8,641 nucleotides of DNA from Bacteroidia bacterium (GCA_025999935.1 BNXY01000075.1:1-8641); one strand, 5' to 3'. Numbered from the stretch's first letter, positions 1 through 6,682 are shown. The notes: generated by a model from the sequence alone, not told the origin. Program-made: numbers and translations.

Positions 1-53
1 CCGGTGGATTTATACCGTGCGTAGATTTCCTTGAACTGTTCTGATGTTATCAT
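1..53 (-). CDS. Start of IS66-type first ORF (TnpA-like), partial
   Basis: The minus-strand frame begins with ATG at 53-51 and reads MITSEQFKEIYARYKSTG before leaving the window. AAGGAT lies just upstream of the ATG as a ribosome-binding site. The N-terminus resembles the small first ORF of Bacteroidota IS66 elements, which typically starts with a short 'eqF.e.Y..y..sG' helix ahead of a transposase-like helix-turn-helix. The position, directly inside an IS66-like terminus and reading inwards, supports this. Only 17 complete codons are visible, so the identity is inferred from motif and context. Confidence 0.55.
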   Translation of the reverse strand, partial: MITSEQFKEIYARYKST

Positions 54-73
54 ATCCTTGATGCTTTAAAACG

Positions 74-100
74 CAAAAGTACGAGAATTTGAAAAAACAA
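74..100 (-). promoter_or_regulatory. Putative Bacteroidota promoter for the IS ORF
   Basis: On the minus strand TACTTTTG (81-74) matches the Bacteroidota -7 consensus TAnnTTTG. A TTG at 100-98 could act as the -33 element with a 16-nt spacer, slightly shorter than usual. The site lies 20 nt before the ATG at 53, inside the IS end. Confidence 0.4.
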
Positions 101-127
101 CATAGACGGGGTTCAGCGGTTGCTTAC

Positions 128-806
128 ATTTATCTTTGGAGCACTATTAGTCTGTTTATTATATTCTATTACTTTCACGCTAATATTATCCTTTGTGGGA
201 TGTATGTCATTCTACTATTTTTTTAGAAAGAAAAATCCTGTGATATCAGTCTATAAAATGTATATATATTATTTTATTTTTATTTTATTTTTGATTTTGT
301 ATGGATACTTTGATTTTGAAAACTTAAACAAATATACTACGGGAAGAGCTATTTTATGGCAGAATGCAATTTCTCTAATCTCTGATAACTTATTTTTTGG
401 TATCTCAATGAAAGAATTTTATGATAATACATTTCTTTTTGCTTCAAGTCTTTCAACAAAATTAAACTTTGATTATAAGGAAAATGCAGTAGAGATATTA
501 GCTGGTGGAGCTCATCAAATGTTTTTAAATTGGTTTTTAAATTATGGGGTTATTTCATTTTTGATGTATATAGTATTTATTTCCTATAATTGGTCATTGA
601 TAAAAAAAACTGGTTTTATAATTACAAAGGTTTATATATATCTTCCATTTGTATTTATATTATTACGCGGATTCGCGGAATCGTCCGGTATTATAGGAAG
701 TTCACGAGGTGCATACGAATTTTTAATTGATATTTATTTGGGATATATAATGGCATTAGTTGTGAAGTCCAAGTTATATATTGAAAAATCTAAAATTATA
801 ATTTGA
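128..806 (+). pseudogene. Wzy/O-antigen-ligase-like membrane protein, 5' part lost to IS insertion
   Basis: This is the C-terminal half of a polytopic inner-membrane protein of the O-antigen polymerase/ligase superfamily, which joins lipid-linked glycan repeat units at the periplasmic face. Residues are counted from the TTG at 120. Hydrophobic segments lie near 4-36, 44-64, 139-160, 170-184 and 201-215. The large loop between them carries TGRAILWQNAI (74-84) and AHQMFLNWF (131-139), matching the family pattern 'tgR..iW..a' followed by a conserved His and 'fL..l...G'. Family members usually have about 400 residues and 10-12 helices; only about 226 codons remain. The frame is open back to base 93, but 93-127 belongs to the IS terminus. 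The only start in frame is a TTG inside the IS, so a functional protein is unlikely. The gene ends 28 nt before the first glycosyltransferase. Polymerase versus ligase cannot be decided from the C-terminus. Confidence 0.72.
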
Positions 807-834
807 TAGTTATAAACTCTAACAATCATTTTTT

Positions 835-1905
835 ATGGATAAAATAATAATAATTGCGCGCTTTAAATTACATAAAACACCTGTTAATTTTGCTGTTTGG
901 AATGCACTTAAATTACATGTAAATTTTCTGATTGATTCAAAATTTTCGCCAATCTTTTATGTGAAGGATGATTTGTCGTTGAATGTAATAGAGAAAGAAT
1001 ATGGAGAATATCCTGTTTTCAAATATAAGAATGCCTTTTCACTTTTAAGCCATCTAAAAAAGAATAAGGATATTTTGTATATTTGGACACCAGATCTATT
1101 ATCTGTTTGGGAGTCTTTTTTATCTAAGTTTTTTCTACATAAAAAAATAATTTGTTGGCTACAAGGAATTTTGCCGGAAGAAAGCTATATGAGGAACAAT
1201 AGTAAAATCCGATTTTACGCATTAAGTTTACTAGAAAAATATGCTTTAAAAATGACAGATAAACAGATTTTTGTATCAGAAACAATGAGGAATTTTTATG
1301 AAAATAAGTATAAAATTAAGTTCAAAGATTACATTATTATCCCTTGTATTTCGGAACTTAAATATAATTCAAAAATTCAAAAATTCAAAAATTCTTTTGT
1401 ATATATTGGCGGATTATCTGTGTGGCAGTGTTTCGATAAAATATTATATATATTTAGTCAAATACAAAGTTTAATACCGGATGCTATATTGCACATAATT
1501 ACACCTGAAGTGGAAAAAGCAAAAGATATGAGTTCTTCTCTATTGAAACATACTGATAATGTTAGTATCTATCATGTAAGTGAGCGAAACTTATTATCAG
1601 ATATTCTATCTCATTTTGAATATGGATTTTTAATTAGAGAAAATAACGCAGTAAATAAAGTTGCTTCGCCAATAAAATTTGCCGAATATCTTTCTTGTGG
1701 AGTAAATGTTATAATGACAAATTCAATTCCTCATTTTGCAGAATTATTAAAAGCCAATAAAGTTGGTATTATTTTAGATGAAACACTCCATATATCTGAT
1801 TCCTGTATTTTTAACTATAATAAAGAAGATATATTACATATTTACCATGAAAATTTTGACTCGGAGAAACAAATAATACAGTATTCAACCATGTTACATG
1901 ATTAA
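835..1905 (+). CDS. GT4-like glycosyltransferase
   Basis: A predicted cytoplasmic or membrane-associated glycosyltransferase of 356 aa with a GT-B fold, which would transfer one sugar from a nucleotide donor to the growing lipid-linked repeat unit. It has an N-terminal Rossmann-like half (KIIIIARF at 3-10; IICWLQGILPEES at 105-117) and a C-terminal half with FVYIGGLS (188-195) and SPIKFAEYLSCGVNVIMT (279-296). The latter is the donor-binding 'sP.K..Eyla.G.pvi.t' signature of GT4-like enzymes; E269 and E284 are candidates for donor contacts. There is no signal peptide or clear membrane span. The ATG at 835 has only an A/T-rich leader and no Shine-Dalgarno sequence, as is common in Bacteroidota. 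It follows the broken polymerase by 28 nt and is probably cotranscribed. The sugar is not predictable. The gene contains an 8-bp tandem repeat at 1367-1394. Confidence 0.75.
   Translation: MDKIIIIARFKLHKTPVNFAVWNALKLHVNFLIDSKFSPIFYVKDDLSLNVIEKEYGEYPVFKYKNAFSLLSHLKKNKDILYIWTPDLLSVWESFLSKFFLHKKIICWLQGILPEESYMRNNSKIRFYALSLLEKYALKMTDKQIFVSETMRNFYENKYKIKFKDYIIIPCISELKYNSKIQKFKNSFVYIGGLSVWQCFDKILYIFSQIQSLIPDAILHIITPEVEKAKDMSSSLLKHTDNVSIYHVSERNLLSDILSHFEYGFLIRENNAVNKVASPIKFAEYLSCGVNVIMTNSIPHFAELLKANKVGIILDETLHISDSCIFNYNKEDILHIYHENFDSEKQIIQYSTMLHD
1367..1394 (+). repeat. 8-bp tandem repeat (ATTCAAAA x3.5) inside the glycosyltransferase gene
   Basis: Three perfect ATTCAAAA units (1367-1374, 1375-1382, 1383-1390) are followed by a half unit ATTC. 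They encode the low-complexity stretch NSKIQKFKNSF between the two GT-B halves. Because the unit length is not a multiple of three, gain or loss of one unit would shift the frame. Confidence 0.8.
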
Positions 1906-2104
1906 TATTACCTACTTGTTTCGTAATAAGGTATTTTTAATTGGGAAAACGGAAACTATATTAACAATAAAGTTTATTTTGTAGATATATAGCATAGATT
2001 TCAATATTATAATTATTCAACGTGAAGATAAGAAAAAATACTCAATTTGCTTATAGTAGAATTGTAACAGTTATAATGGGTTATAATATGCAAAAGGGTT
2101 ATTA
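1906..2104. other. AT-rich non-coding stretch, possibly decayed acetyltransferase 5' end
   Basis: No intact frame, RNA gene or clear terminator is visible between the first glycosyltransferase and the recognisable acetyltransferase codons. Its length (about 66 codons) is shorter than the roughly 110 codons expected for the missing N-terminal part, so part was probably deleted. I could not match individual motifs here. Confidence 0.4.
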
Positions 2105-2355
2105 TATATATATTGTACTATTGATCAATGTATTACAATAGGAATTCGAAGCAAATATTATGATGTTCCTTGTTATTGGTAATAACGTATATTATTGGAG
2201 CTGATAGCAGAATATTAAGCTCAATTAAAATTAGTGACAATGTTGTATTTGGATCTAACTTTTTCGTAATAAGGGATGTACATCCGAATTGTATTGTTGC
2301 TGAAATTCCTACAATAATAATAATAATAAATATAAAAGTTGAAGATTATGTCTGA
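2105..2355 (+). pseudogene. Hexapeptide-repeat (left-handed beta-helix) acetyltransferase remnant, serine-acetyltransferase-like
   Basis: Three consecutive frames together read like the C-terminal half of a CysE/serine-acetyltransferase-type sugar O-acetyltransferase. Bases 2105-2170 give CTIDQCITIGIRSKYYDVP, 2172-2192 give VIGNNVY, and 2194-2355 give IGADSRILSSIKIS, then NVVFGSNFFVIRDV and HPNCIVAEIPT. These match the family's 'HqGvTIG', 'pvIGdnVyIGaga.Il', 'VvigansvV..dvp.n.ivaGiPAk' order. Each frame change equals one extra T (2171 and 2193). The final GIPA motif has become EIPT and runs into an (AAT)5 tract. The family is usually about 180 residues; upstream sequence (1906-2104) has no intact frame and may hold decayed N-terminal codons. 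Its stop overlaps the next gene's ATG by 8 nt, which suggests an ancestral coupled operon. Intact, it would have O-acetylated a sugar or serine-like acceptor. Confidence 0.78.
2313..2327 (+). repeat. (AAT)5 trinucleotide tract
   Basis: Five AAT units lie at the decayed end of the acetyltransferase gene, 20 nt before the ATG of the next glycosyltransferase. The tract keeps frame within the pseudogene. In practice it forms part of the A/T-rich leader of the downstream gene. Confidence 0.75.
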
Positions 2356-3385
2356 ATTGTTATTGATAGGTCCTTGTTTAAATAAAAATGACGCCTCACA
2401 AGTAGGAGGTATAGTTGTTCTATTTGATAATTATATGACTTGGTTAAATGATAATGGGATTGTGTACAGCTTAATTAATACGAATAAAAAAAGTTATTCA
2501 AATATCATTACTTCTTATATTTCTATTTGCTGTCAAATTTTAACAAAATCGTTAAGTTCAAAAAAAATATTTTTTCATGGCACAGCAAATGATTTTTTAT
2601 ATATAGCTCCTTTAGTAGTAATAATTTCAAAGTTGTTTGCAAAAAAGGTAATCTTAAGAAAATTTGCTGGTAATTTTAATAGTATTTATTCTAACTCATC
2701 CAGCATTAAAAAAAAGGTATTTCGTTACACATTGCAACGTGCAGATGTATTATTTTTTGAAACAAACTATTTGGTAAAATTTGGATTAGATTTCAATAGA
2801 AATACATATTGGTTCCCGAATGTTAGAAAAGTTGTAAATTCACATTTGATACTAAATAGTAATGTGAAAAAATTTAAAAAAAGATTAGTGTTTATATCTC
2901 AAATAAAACCGTCAAAAGGCATTGATGAAATTCTGATAGTATCGAATAAACTTAGTTCAGAATATGTTATTGATATATATGGGCCAATTTTAGACAAGAA
3001 ATATAGTGAAGAATATTTCTCCTATTATAAAGCGAATTACTTAGGGATACTATCACAAAATGAAGTTATTAACACACTCAACGAATATGACATCCTTCTA
3101 TTACCCTCATTTCGTGAAGGTTATCCTGGCGTAATTATAGAAGCCTTTTCTTTGGGAATACCTGTAATTGTAAGCGATGTTGGGGGGCTACCTGAAATGG
3201 TTAAAAGCGGTAAAGAAGGTTTTGTCATTAAACCTAAAGATGCTGAGCAATTAATAAAAGCAATATTGAGTTTTGATGAAATGAACTACAATATCATGTC
3301 AAAAAATGCCTTAAAAAAATTTAATGAAAACTATAATTCTGAAATAATCAATCCAAAAATATTTAAATTAGTCAGTGATTTATGA
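2348..3385 (+). CDS. GT4 family glycosyltransferase
   Basis: A retaining GT-B glycosyltransferase of 345 aa, predicted to add a sugar to the lipid-linked repeat unit on the cytoplasmic face. Counting from ATG 2348, ASQVGGIVVLFDNY (16-29) is the N-terminal glycine loop region. RLVFISQIKPSKGIDE (179-194) is the usual start of the donor domain, and REGYPGVIIEAFSLG (256-270) contains the E-x7-E donor motif (E257, E265), followed by IPVIVSDVGGLPEMV (271-285). Length is normal for GT4. I chose ATG 2348 (MSELLLIG) over an in-frame TTG at 2339 because the Rossmann strand begins right after it. Its start overlaps the stop of the acetyltransferase remnant, and its stop overlaps the next ATG (ATGA), so translation is likely coupled. 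Fold and family are secure; the sugar is not. Confidence 0.87.
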   Translation: MSELLLIGPCLNKNDASQVGGIVVLFDNYMTWLNDNGIVYSLINTNKKSYSNIITSYISICCQILTKSLSSKKIFFHGTANDFLYIAPLVVIISKLFAKKVILRKFAGNFNSIYSNSSSIKKKVFRYTLQRADVLFFETNYLVKFGLDFNRNTYWFPNVRKVVNSHLILNSNVKKFKKRLVFISQIKPSKGIDEILIVSNKLSSEYVIDIYGPILDKKYSEEYFSYYKANYLGILSQNEVINTLNEYDILLLPSFREGYPGVIIEAFSLGIPVIVSDVGGLPEMVKSGKEGFVIKPKDAEQLIKAILSFDEMNYNIMSKNALKKFNENYNSEIINPKIFKLVSDL

Positions 3386-4746
3386 ATTTGAATCTTCTTA
3401 AAAAACTTTATACTTCATCTCCGAAATTTATTAAGGAAATCTATTCCTTAATTCCATATGATATGAGAAATGGGAATGAGTATCGAAATTGGGTAACGTT
3501 TCTAAATAATACGAAAATTAATGAAAAAGAATATCAATTACGAAAATTAAAAGAAACTTTATTGTATGCATATAATAATGTGCCTTTTTATAGAGAATTA
3601 TATGATGAAGAAAAGATAAATATTGAAAAAATAAATTCATTTGATGATTTTGAAAAGATTCCAATTATAGATACTCAAATGATAAAAACTCATTATGACA
3701 AATTCTTATCTGGAAAAGATATTAAGAAATTTCATGTTGCAACTGGAGGGACTTCCGGCACACCAATGACTTTTTGGCAATCAACAAATGTTTGGAAGAA
3801 AGAACTGGCTTTTGTTAATAATTATTTTGGCAAATTTGGATATATGACAAAAGATCTTAAAGCAACATTCAGGAGCGGGAGTAATAATTATAATAATTTA
3901 GAAAAGGATATTTATTGGCAAGCGAATCCAATAAACAACGAAGTTCTTTTTTCACCATTTCATATCAATGTAAATACAATAGAAAGATATATTGATAAAT
4001 TGAACGAATTAAATCCGAATTTTTTTCATGGTTATCCTTCTGCTTTATGTAGCTTAGTGAATTGTGCAAATGAGAAAAAAATAAAACTAAATTTTGAGGT
4101 AAAAGCAGTTTTTATTGTCTCCGAAAATTATTTTGACGAACAAATAAAACTATTAAAAAATTTCTTTGGATGCAAAATATTTACTTTTTATGGGATGTCG
4201 GAACGAGTAATTTTTGCTCCGGCAATAGATGATAATCTTTTAATTTATCGGCCTAATCAATTTTATGGCTATACTGAATTGATAAATGAGGATTTGTTGG
4301 TTATAAAAGAAAATAATAAAAACGGAGAACTGATAGGTACTGGTTTTGATAATTATGCAATGCCTTTAATTCGTTATAGATTAGGAGATATTACTTCTTA
4401 TTCAAACTATGAAAATACAACATTCAATAAAATTGAAGGAAGATGGAAACAGGAATTTTTATTGGGAAAATATAATATTGATATTAGTTTAACTGCCTTA
4501 AATATTCATTCACCGGAATTTGATAATGTAATAAATAGTCAGTTCTATCAGAAAGAAAAAGGTAAAGTTATTTTGAGGATTATGGTTAATTCAAAATTTA
4601 CGAATAAAGATGCAAAGGCAATTGAAGCAGCACTAACAAAAAAAGCAGGTCATGCATTGGATTTTGATATTGAAATAGTAGATAACTTAATTCTAACTCA
4701 CAGAGGAAAAATAAAGAATATTGTAAAAGATTATCACAATACTTGA
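3382..4746 (+). CDS. capK: CapK-like adenylate-forming protein (phenylacetate-CoA ligase family)
   Basis: A 454-aa member of the CapK/coenzyme F390 synthetase/PaaK-like branch of adenylate-forming enzymes, which activate a carboxylic acid with ATP. Visible motifs are the phosphate-binding loop TGGTSGTP (121-128), YGMSE (270-274, the adenine/acyl pocket motif), RYRLGD (331-336, hinge region) and a C-terminal HRGK (440-443) whose Lys is in the position used for adenylation. All key residues seem present, so the enzyme is probably active. CapK-like proteins recur in capsule loci. Their substrate is not established, but linking an acyl or amino-acid group to a sugar is a reasonable inference. It overlaps the upstream glycosyltransferase by ATGA and is the last intact gene of the AT-rich operon. 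Directly after its stop lies a remnant of a different gene. Confidence 0.82.
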   Translation: MNLNLLKKLYTSSPKFIKEIYSLIPYDMRNGNEYRNWVTFLNNTKINEKEYQLRKLKETLLYAYNNVPFYRELYDEEKINIEKINSFDDFEKIPIIDTQMIKTHYDKFLSGKDIKKFHVATGGTSGTPMTFWQSTNVWKKELAFVNNYFGKFGYMTKDLKATFRSGSNNYNNLEKDIYWQANPINNEVLFSPFHINVNTIERYIDKLNELNPNFFHGYPSALCSLVNCANEKKIKLNFEVKAVFIVSENYFDEQIKLLKNFFGCKIFTFYGMSERVIFAPAIDDNLLIYRPNQFYGYTELINEDLLVIKENNKNGELIGTGFDNYAMPLIRYRLGDITSYSNYENTTFNKIEGRWKQEFLLGKYNIDISLTALNIHSPEFDNVINSQFYQKEKGKVILRIMVNSKFTNKDAKAIEAALTKKAGHALDFDIEIVDNLILTHRGKIKNIVKDYHNT

Positions 4747-4748
4747 GA

Positions 4749-4832
4749 AACTCAGATCATCAAGAAAAGACTATGACATGTTTTGCTTGCCTTGAAAGCT
4801 TGAAAACAAAAAATTGGGTAGAAATCTCGTAA
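4749..4832 (+). pseudogene. 3'-end remnant of a two-domain oxidoreductase gene
   Basis: The frame ending with TAA at 4830-4832 reads CFACLESLKTKNWVEIS-stop in its last 17 codons. The final codons of the oxidoreductase remnant at 8064-8486 read SFACIESLKTKSWVDIL-stop, so 13 of 17 residues agree and the stop codons coincide. At DNA level 38 of 40 bases agree (4780-4819 with 8434-8473). Similarity fades upstream of about 4770, and the frame begins right at the capK stop. This is therefore a fragment of the extreme C-terminus of the Gfo/Idh-like half of a two-domain oxidoreductase, left behind by a rearrangement. It has no start and no function as a protein. Confidence 0.75.
4780..4819 (+). repeat. 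Direct repeat, left copy (oxidoreductase gene tail)
   Basis: Forty bases match 8434-8473 in the same orientation with two substitutions (4791 C/A and 4813 A/G), including a perfect 21-bp core at 4792-4812. The two copies bracket both ATPase genes, 3.65 kb apart. Confidence 0.85.
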
Positions 4833-4915
4833 TACGTGTTAAAAAATAAGACAAACTTTCCGTTGTGTATATCGTGTATATTATACGCCTTTGCAGAAAA
4901 AAAGATACTGTTACA

Positions 4916-4980
4916 TACGAATCCGAAATTTGCATATATTCGATGAAAAAACAATTGAAAAAATTGAATAAAATATTGAT
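4916..4980 (+). repeat. Repeat upstream of first ATPase, copy A
   Basis: This 65-bp stretch aligns with 6510-6572 at 59 of 63 compared positions plus one 2-nt gap (TATATTC here, TATCC there). It ends 130 bp before the first ATPase gene. In one frame copy B reads YESEICISDEKAIEKIG-stop. In copy A that frame is broken by the 2-nt difference, so the repeat may be the decayed 3' end of an unidentified gene. I do not recognise it. Confidence 0.8.
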
Positions 4981-5010
4981 ATAACCGGATTGTGGTTTTA
5001 AGAAATGAAG

Positions 5011-5088
5011 TTATTGCCGTCATTTTTTGAAATATTTTTTGATTATTGCCGTCATTTTATTAAAAATAATTTGTATATTTGCCGTCAT
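5011..5088 (+). promoter_or_regulatory. Three phased TTGCCGTCAT repeats, putative operator array
   Basis: TTGCCGTCAT occurs at 5014-5023, 5046-5055 and 5079-5088, with start-to-start distances of 32 and 33 bp, close to three helical turns. The first two share a longer identity of 16 bp (5011-5026 and 5043-5058). The third overlaps the -7 box of the ATPase promoter. Regular spacing on one DNA face next to a promoter suggests binding sites for a regulator; the protein is unknown. Confidence 0.5.
5074..5081 (+). promoter_or_regulatory. Putative -7 box for the first ATPase gene
   Basis: TATATTTG matches the Bacteroidota -7 consensus TAnnTTTG and would place the transcript start roughly 20-25 nt before the ATG at 5111. 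No good -33 TTTG is found at 19-21 nt; the nearest TTG (5046-5048) is 25 nt away, inside a TTGCCGTCAT repeat. The promoter may therefore be weak or depend on an activator. Confidence 0.45.
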
Positions 5089-5110
5089 AAAATCAAGAAA
5101 TTAACAGATA

Positions 5111-6430
5111 ATGTATCTTAAACGACATATTGACAGCCAATTGCTTGCATGGAGAAAATCAACAAACCGCAAGCCGATTTTGTTGCGCGGGGCACGGCAG
5201 GTAGGAAAGTCGTCTTCTGTGCATGAATTGTCTAAAAGTTTTGAAAATTTTGTAGAAATAAATTTTGAACACAAAGATTTTCAAGCGGCAGAAGAGATTT
5301 TTGCACGACATTCGTCGCCACAATTGATTTGCGATGAGCTTTCGGCTGTTTTTGGCGTGAGAATTGTTCAAGGTCAGACACTTCTGTTTTTGGATGAAAT
5401 ACAAAATTGTATTCCGGCAATTTCGGCTCTGCGCTATTTTTACGAAGAGATGCCTGATTTGCATGTTATTGCCGCAGGTTCGCTGTTGGAATTTGCTTTG
5501 CAACAAATCCCTTCATTTGGTGTCGGCAGGATTCGCTCATTATTTATGTATCCGCTGTCGTTCGATGAGTTTTTGCGGGCGCTAAAGATGGAAGTTTTGG
5601 CCGATAAAGTGATGGAAGCAAGGCCTGAAACTGGATTTTCAGTAACATTACACAAAAAATGTATCGAATATTTTAGCCGTTTTTTGCTGATCGGCGGTAT
5701 GCCCGAAGTGGTGGCAGCCTACTCAAAAGGCGCATCATTGCTTGATTGCCAGCAAATTTTGGACGATTTGACCAATACTTTTTATGACGATTTTGCCAAA
5801 TACAAGGAGAAAGTGCCGGTATCGCGTTTGCGCGAAATTTTCGATGCGGTAGTTAATCAGACAGGCAGCAAATTTATTCTTTCCAATGTACAGGAAATCA
5901 ATCATTTACAGATAAAAGAATGTCTCGAACTGCTCAAAATGGCAGGACTAATTTATCCCATAACGCACACTGCGGCCAATGGATTGCCTTTGGGTGCGGA
6001 AATCAATGCAAAATATCGAAAATTTATGTTGTTTGACTCCGGCATCTATCAACGGTATTTGCGATTGAATTTATCTCAAATACTTGATACGGATAACTTT
6101 GACAACATCAATAAAGGTGCATTGGCAGAACTCTTTGTGGCTTCGGAACTGAAAAAGGCTTCGCCTGATTCGCAAGCCGAACTATATTATTGGCGGCGTG
6201 AAAAAGAGGGAAGTTCCGCCGAAGTGGATTTTGTTGTACAGCGTGGGGAAAATATTGTTCCTGTTGAAGTTAAATCAGGCAGCAAAGGCTCAATGCAGAG
6301 TATGTTTTTGTTTCTGAAAGAGAAAAAGCGGCAGTACGGCATTCGTACTTCATTAGAAAATTTCGGTAAATTTGATAATATCCAAATTTATCCCTTATAC
6401 GCTGTTTCAAATATTATTAATTATCATTAA
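5111..6430 (+). CDS. AAA+ ATPase with DUF4143 and PD-(D/E)xK-like C-terminus
   Basis: A 439-aa protein of the orphan prokaryotic AAA/DUF4143 family; the molecular role of the family is not known. The N-terminal ATPase has Walker A GARQVGKS (27-34), Walker B LLFLDEIQ (91-98), a sensor strand VIAAGS (119-124) and an arginine-rich turn GVGRIRSLFMYPLSFDEF (137-154). A winged-helix-like middle follows, with GGMPEV (195-200). The C-terminal DUF4143 part has FMLFDSGI (305-312), GALAELFVASEL (336-347), EVDFVV (371-376) and PVEVKSG (384-390). E340, D373 and E386-x-K388 form a complete PD-(D/E)xK nuclease-like set. Length is normal for the family. The ATG at 5111 fits the family start 'm.l.R.id..l..w'. 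It has its own promoter region, higher G+C than the glycan genes, and no functional link to them. I infer an inserted accessory gene. Confidence 0.85.
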   Translation: MYLKRHIDSQLLAWRKSTNRKPILLRGARQVGKSSSVHELSKSFENFVEINFEHKDFQAAEEIFARHSSPQLICDELSAVFGVRIVQGQTLLFLDEIQNCIPAISALRYFYEEMPDLHVIAAGSLLEFALQQIPSFGVGRIRSLFMYPLSFDEFLRALKMEVLADKVMEARPETGFSVTLHKKCIEYFSRFLLIGGMPEVVAAYSKGASLLDCQQILDDLTNTFYDDFAKYKEKVPVSRLREIFDAVVNQTGSKFILSNVQEINHLQIKECLELLKMAGLIYPITHTAANGLPLGAEINAKYRKFMLFDSGIYQRYLRLNLSQILDTDNFDNINKGALAELFVASELKKASPDSQAELYYWRREKEGSSAEVDFVVQRGENIVPVEVKSGSKGSMQSMFLFLKEKKRQYGIRTSLENFGKFDNIQIYPLYAVSNIINYH

Positions 6431-6509
6431 AATTTAAGCTCATTCAGATCGTTACAACTCATTACCCCAAAAGCATCAACTATGCACCTCCCACATGATA
6501 CAATTAATT

Positions 6510-6572
6510 TACGAATCCGAAATTTGCATATCCGATGAAAAAGCAATTGAAAAGATTGGATAAAATATTGAT
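6510..6572 (+). repeat. Repeat upstream of second ATPase, copy B
   Basis: Second copy of the sequence at 4916-4980 (59 of 63 aligned positions identical, 2 nt shorter), ending just before the promoter of the second ATPase. Its frame YESEICISDEKAIEKIG-stop (stop at 6561-6563) is intact here but has no visible start. The preceding 6431-6509 contains no supported gene. Confidence 0.8.
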
Positions 6573-6580
6573 TATTTTTA

Positions 6581-6626
6581 TGCAATAAATACATTGTATT
6601 GCACAAAAAATATGTAATTTTGTGCA
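6581..6626 (+). promoter_or_regulatory. Promoter with nested inverted repeats before second ATPase
   Basis: TAATTTTG (6615-6622) matches the Bacteroidota -7 consensus, and TTG at 6594-6596 lies 18 nt upstream as a possible -33. Two inverted repeats overlap it. The first is TGCAATA (6581-6587)/TATTGCA (6597-6603). The second is TGCACAAAA (6600-6608)/TTTTGTGCA (6618-6626), with perfect 9-bp arms. Both have 9-nt spacers and they share the central TGCA. The second one covers the -7 box, as expected for a repressor operator. The regulator is unknown. Confidence 0.55.
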
Positions 6627-6666
6627 GTAAAAATAAAGTTATGCTCAAATCAATAGTATTACAACA

Positions 6667-6674
6667 AAAGGAAG
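6667..6674 (+). promoter_or_regulatory. Ribosome-binding site of second ATPase
   Basis: AAAGGAAG sits 8 nt before the ATG at 6683, an unusually good Shine-Dalgarno match for this window. It favours 6683 over the in-frame ATG at 6641, which has only an A-rich leader. The in-frame start at 6599 lies inside the promoter inverted repeats and is unlikely to be used. Confidence 0.6.
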
Positions 6675-6682
6675 AACGAAAT

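Larger units (their letters stand above)
1..127 (-). mobile_element. End of an IS66-type insertion sequence
   Basis: Read on the minus strand, the stretch starts at base 127 with GTAAGCAACCGCTGAACCCC, which resembles the GTAA-beginning terminal inverted repeats of IS66-family elements. A promoter-like box and the start of an open frame pointing away from the terminus follow, which is the usual IS66 layout. The plus-strand sequence to the right of 127 is the middle of a membrane-protein gene, so 127/128 is the likely insertion joint. IS66 elements make 8-bp target duplications; the predicted copy here is ATTTATCT at 128-135, and its partner lies outside the window. Family assignment rests on the terminus and a 17-codon ORF start, so it is probable rather than certain. 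Confidence 0.62.
4833..5110. other. Intergenic region before first ATPase
   Basis: No gene is supported between the oxidoreductase tail and the ATPase start. The stretch holds, in order, unassigned sequence (4833-4915), repeat copy A, and a promoter region with three spaced copies of TTGCCGTCAT. A minus-strand open frame across it is only the complement of the remnant and the repeat. Confidence 0.6.

Noticed and set aside
2170..2355. A 61-codon ORF taken as a small intact gene
   Set aside because: Its first residues are only the third frame of the frameshifted acetyltransferase; the matching motifs continue upstream in two other frames.
4876..4886. Palindrome GTATATTATAC as terminator or operator
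   Set aside because: Five-bp arms in AT-rich DNA are expected by chance and no T run follows.
4943..4984. Tiny ORF MKKQLKKLNKILI inside repeat copy A (and MKKQLKRLDKILI in copy B)
   Set aside because: Thirteen codons without a ribosome-binding site; conservation is at DNA level over the whole repeat and a different frame reads better in copy B.
4760..5023. Minus-strand 87-codon ORF
   Set aside because: It is the complement of the oxidoreductase tail and repeat copy A, with no start signal or family likeness; a similar minus ORF at 8216-8518 mirrors the other tail.
5011..5088. CRISPR-like array
   Set aside because: The repeat unit is only 10-16 bp, it has three copies, and the intervals contain promoter elements, so it is not a CRISPR array.
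5159..5655. Overlapping and antisense ORFs inside the first ATPase gene
   Set aside because: They are shadows of a gene with clear family motifs over its whole length.
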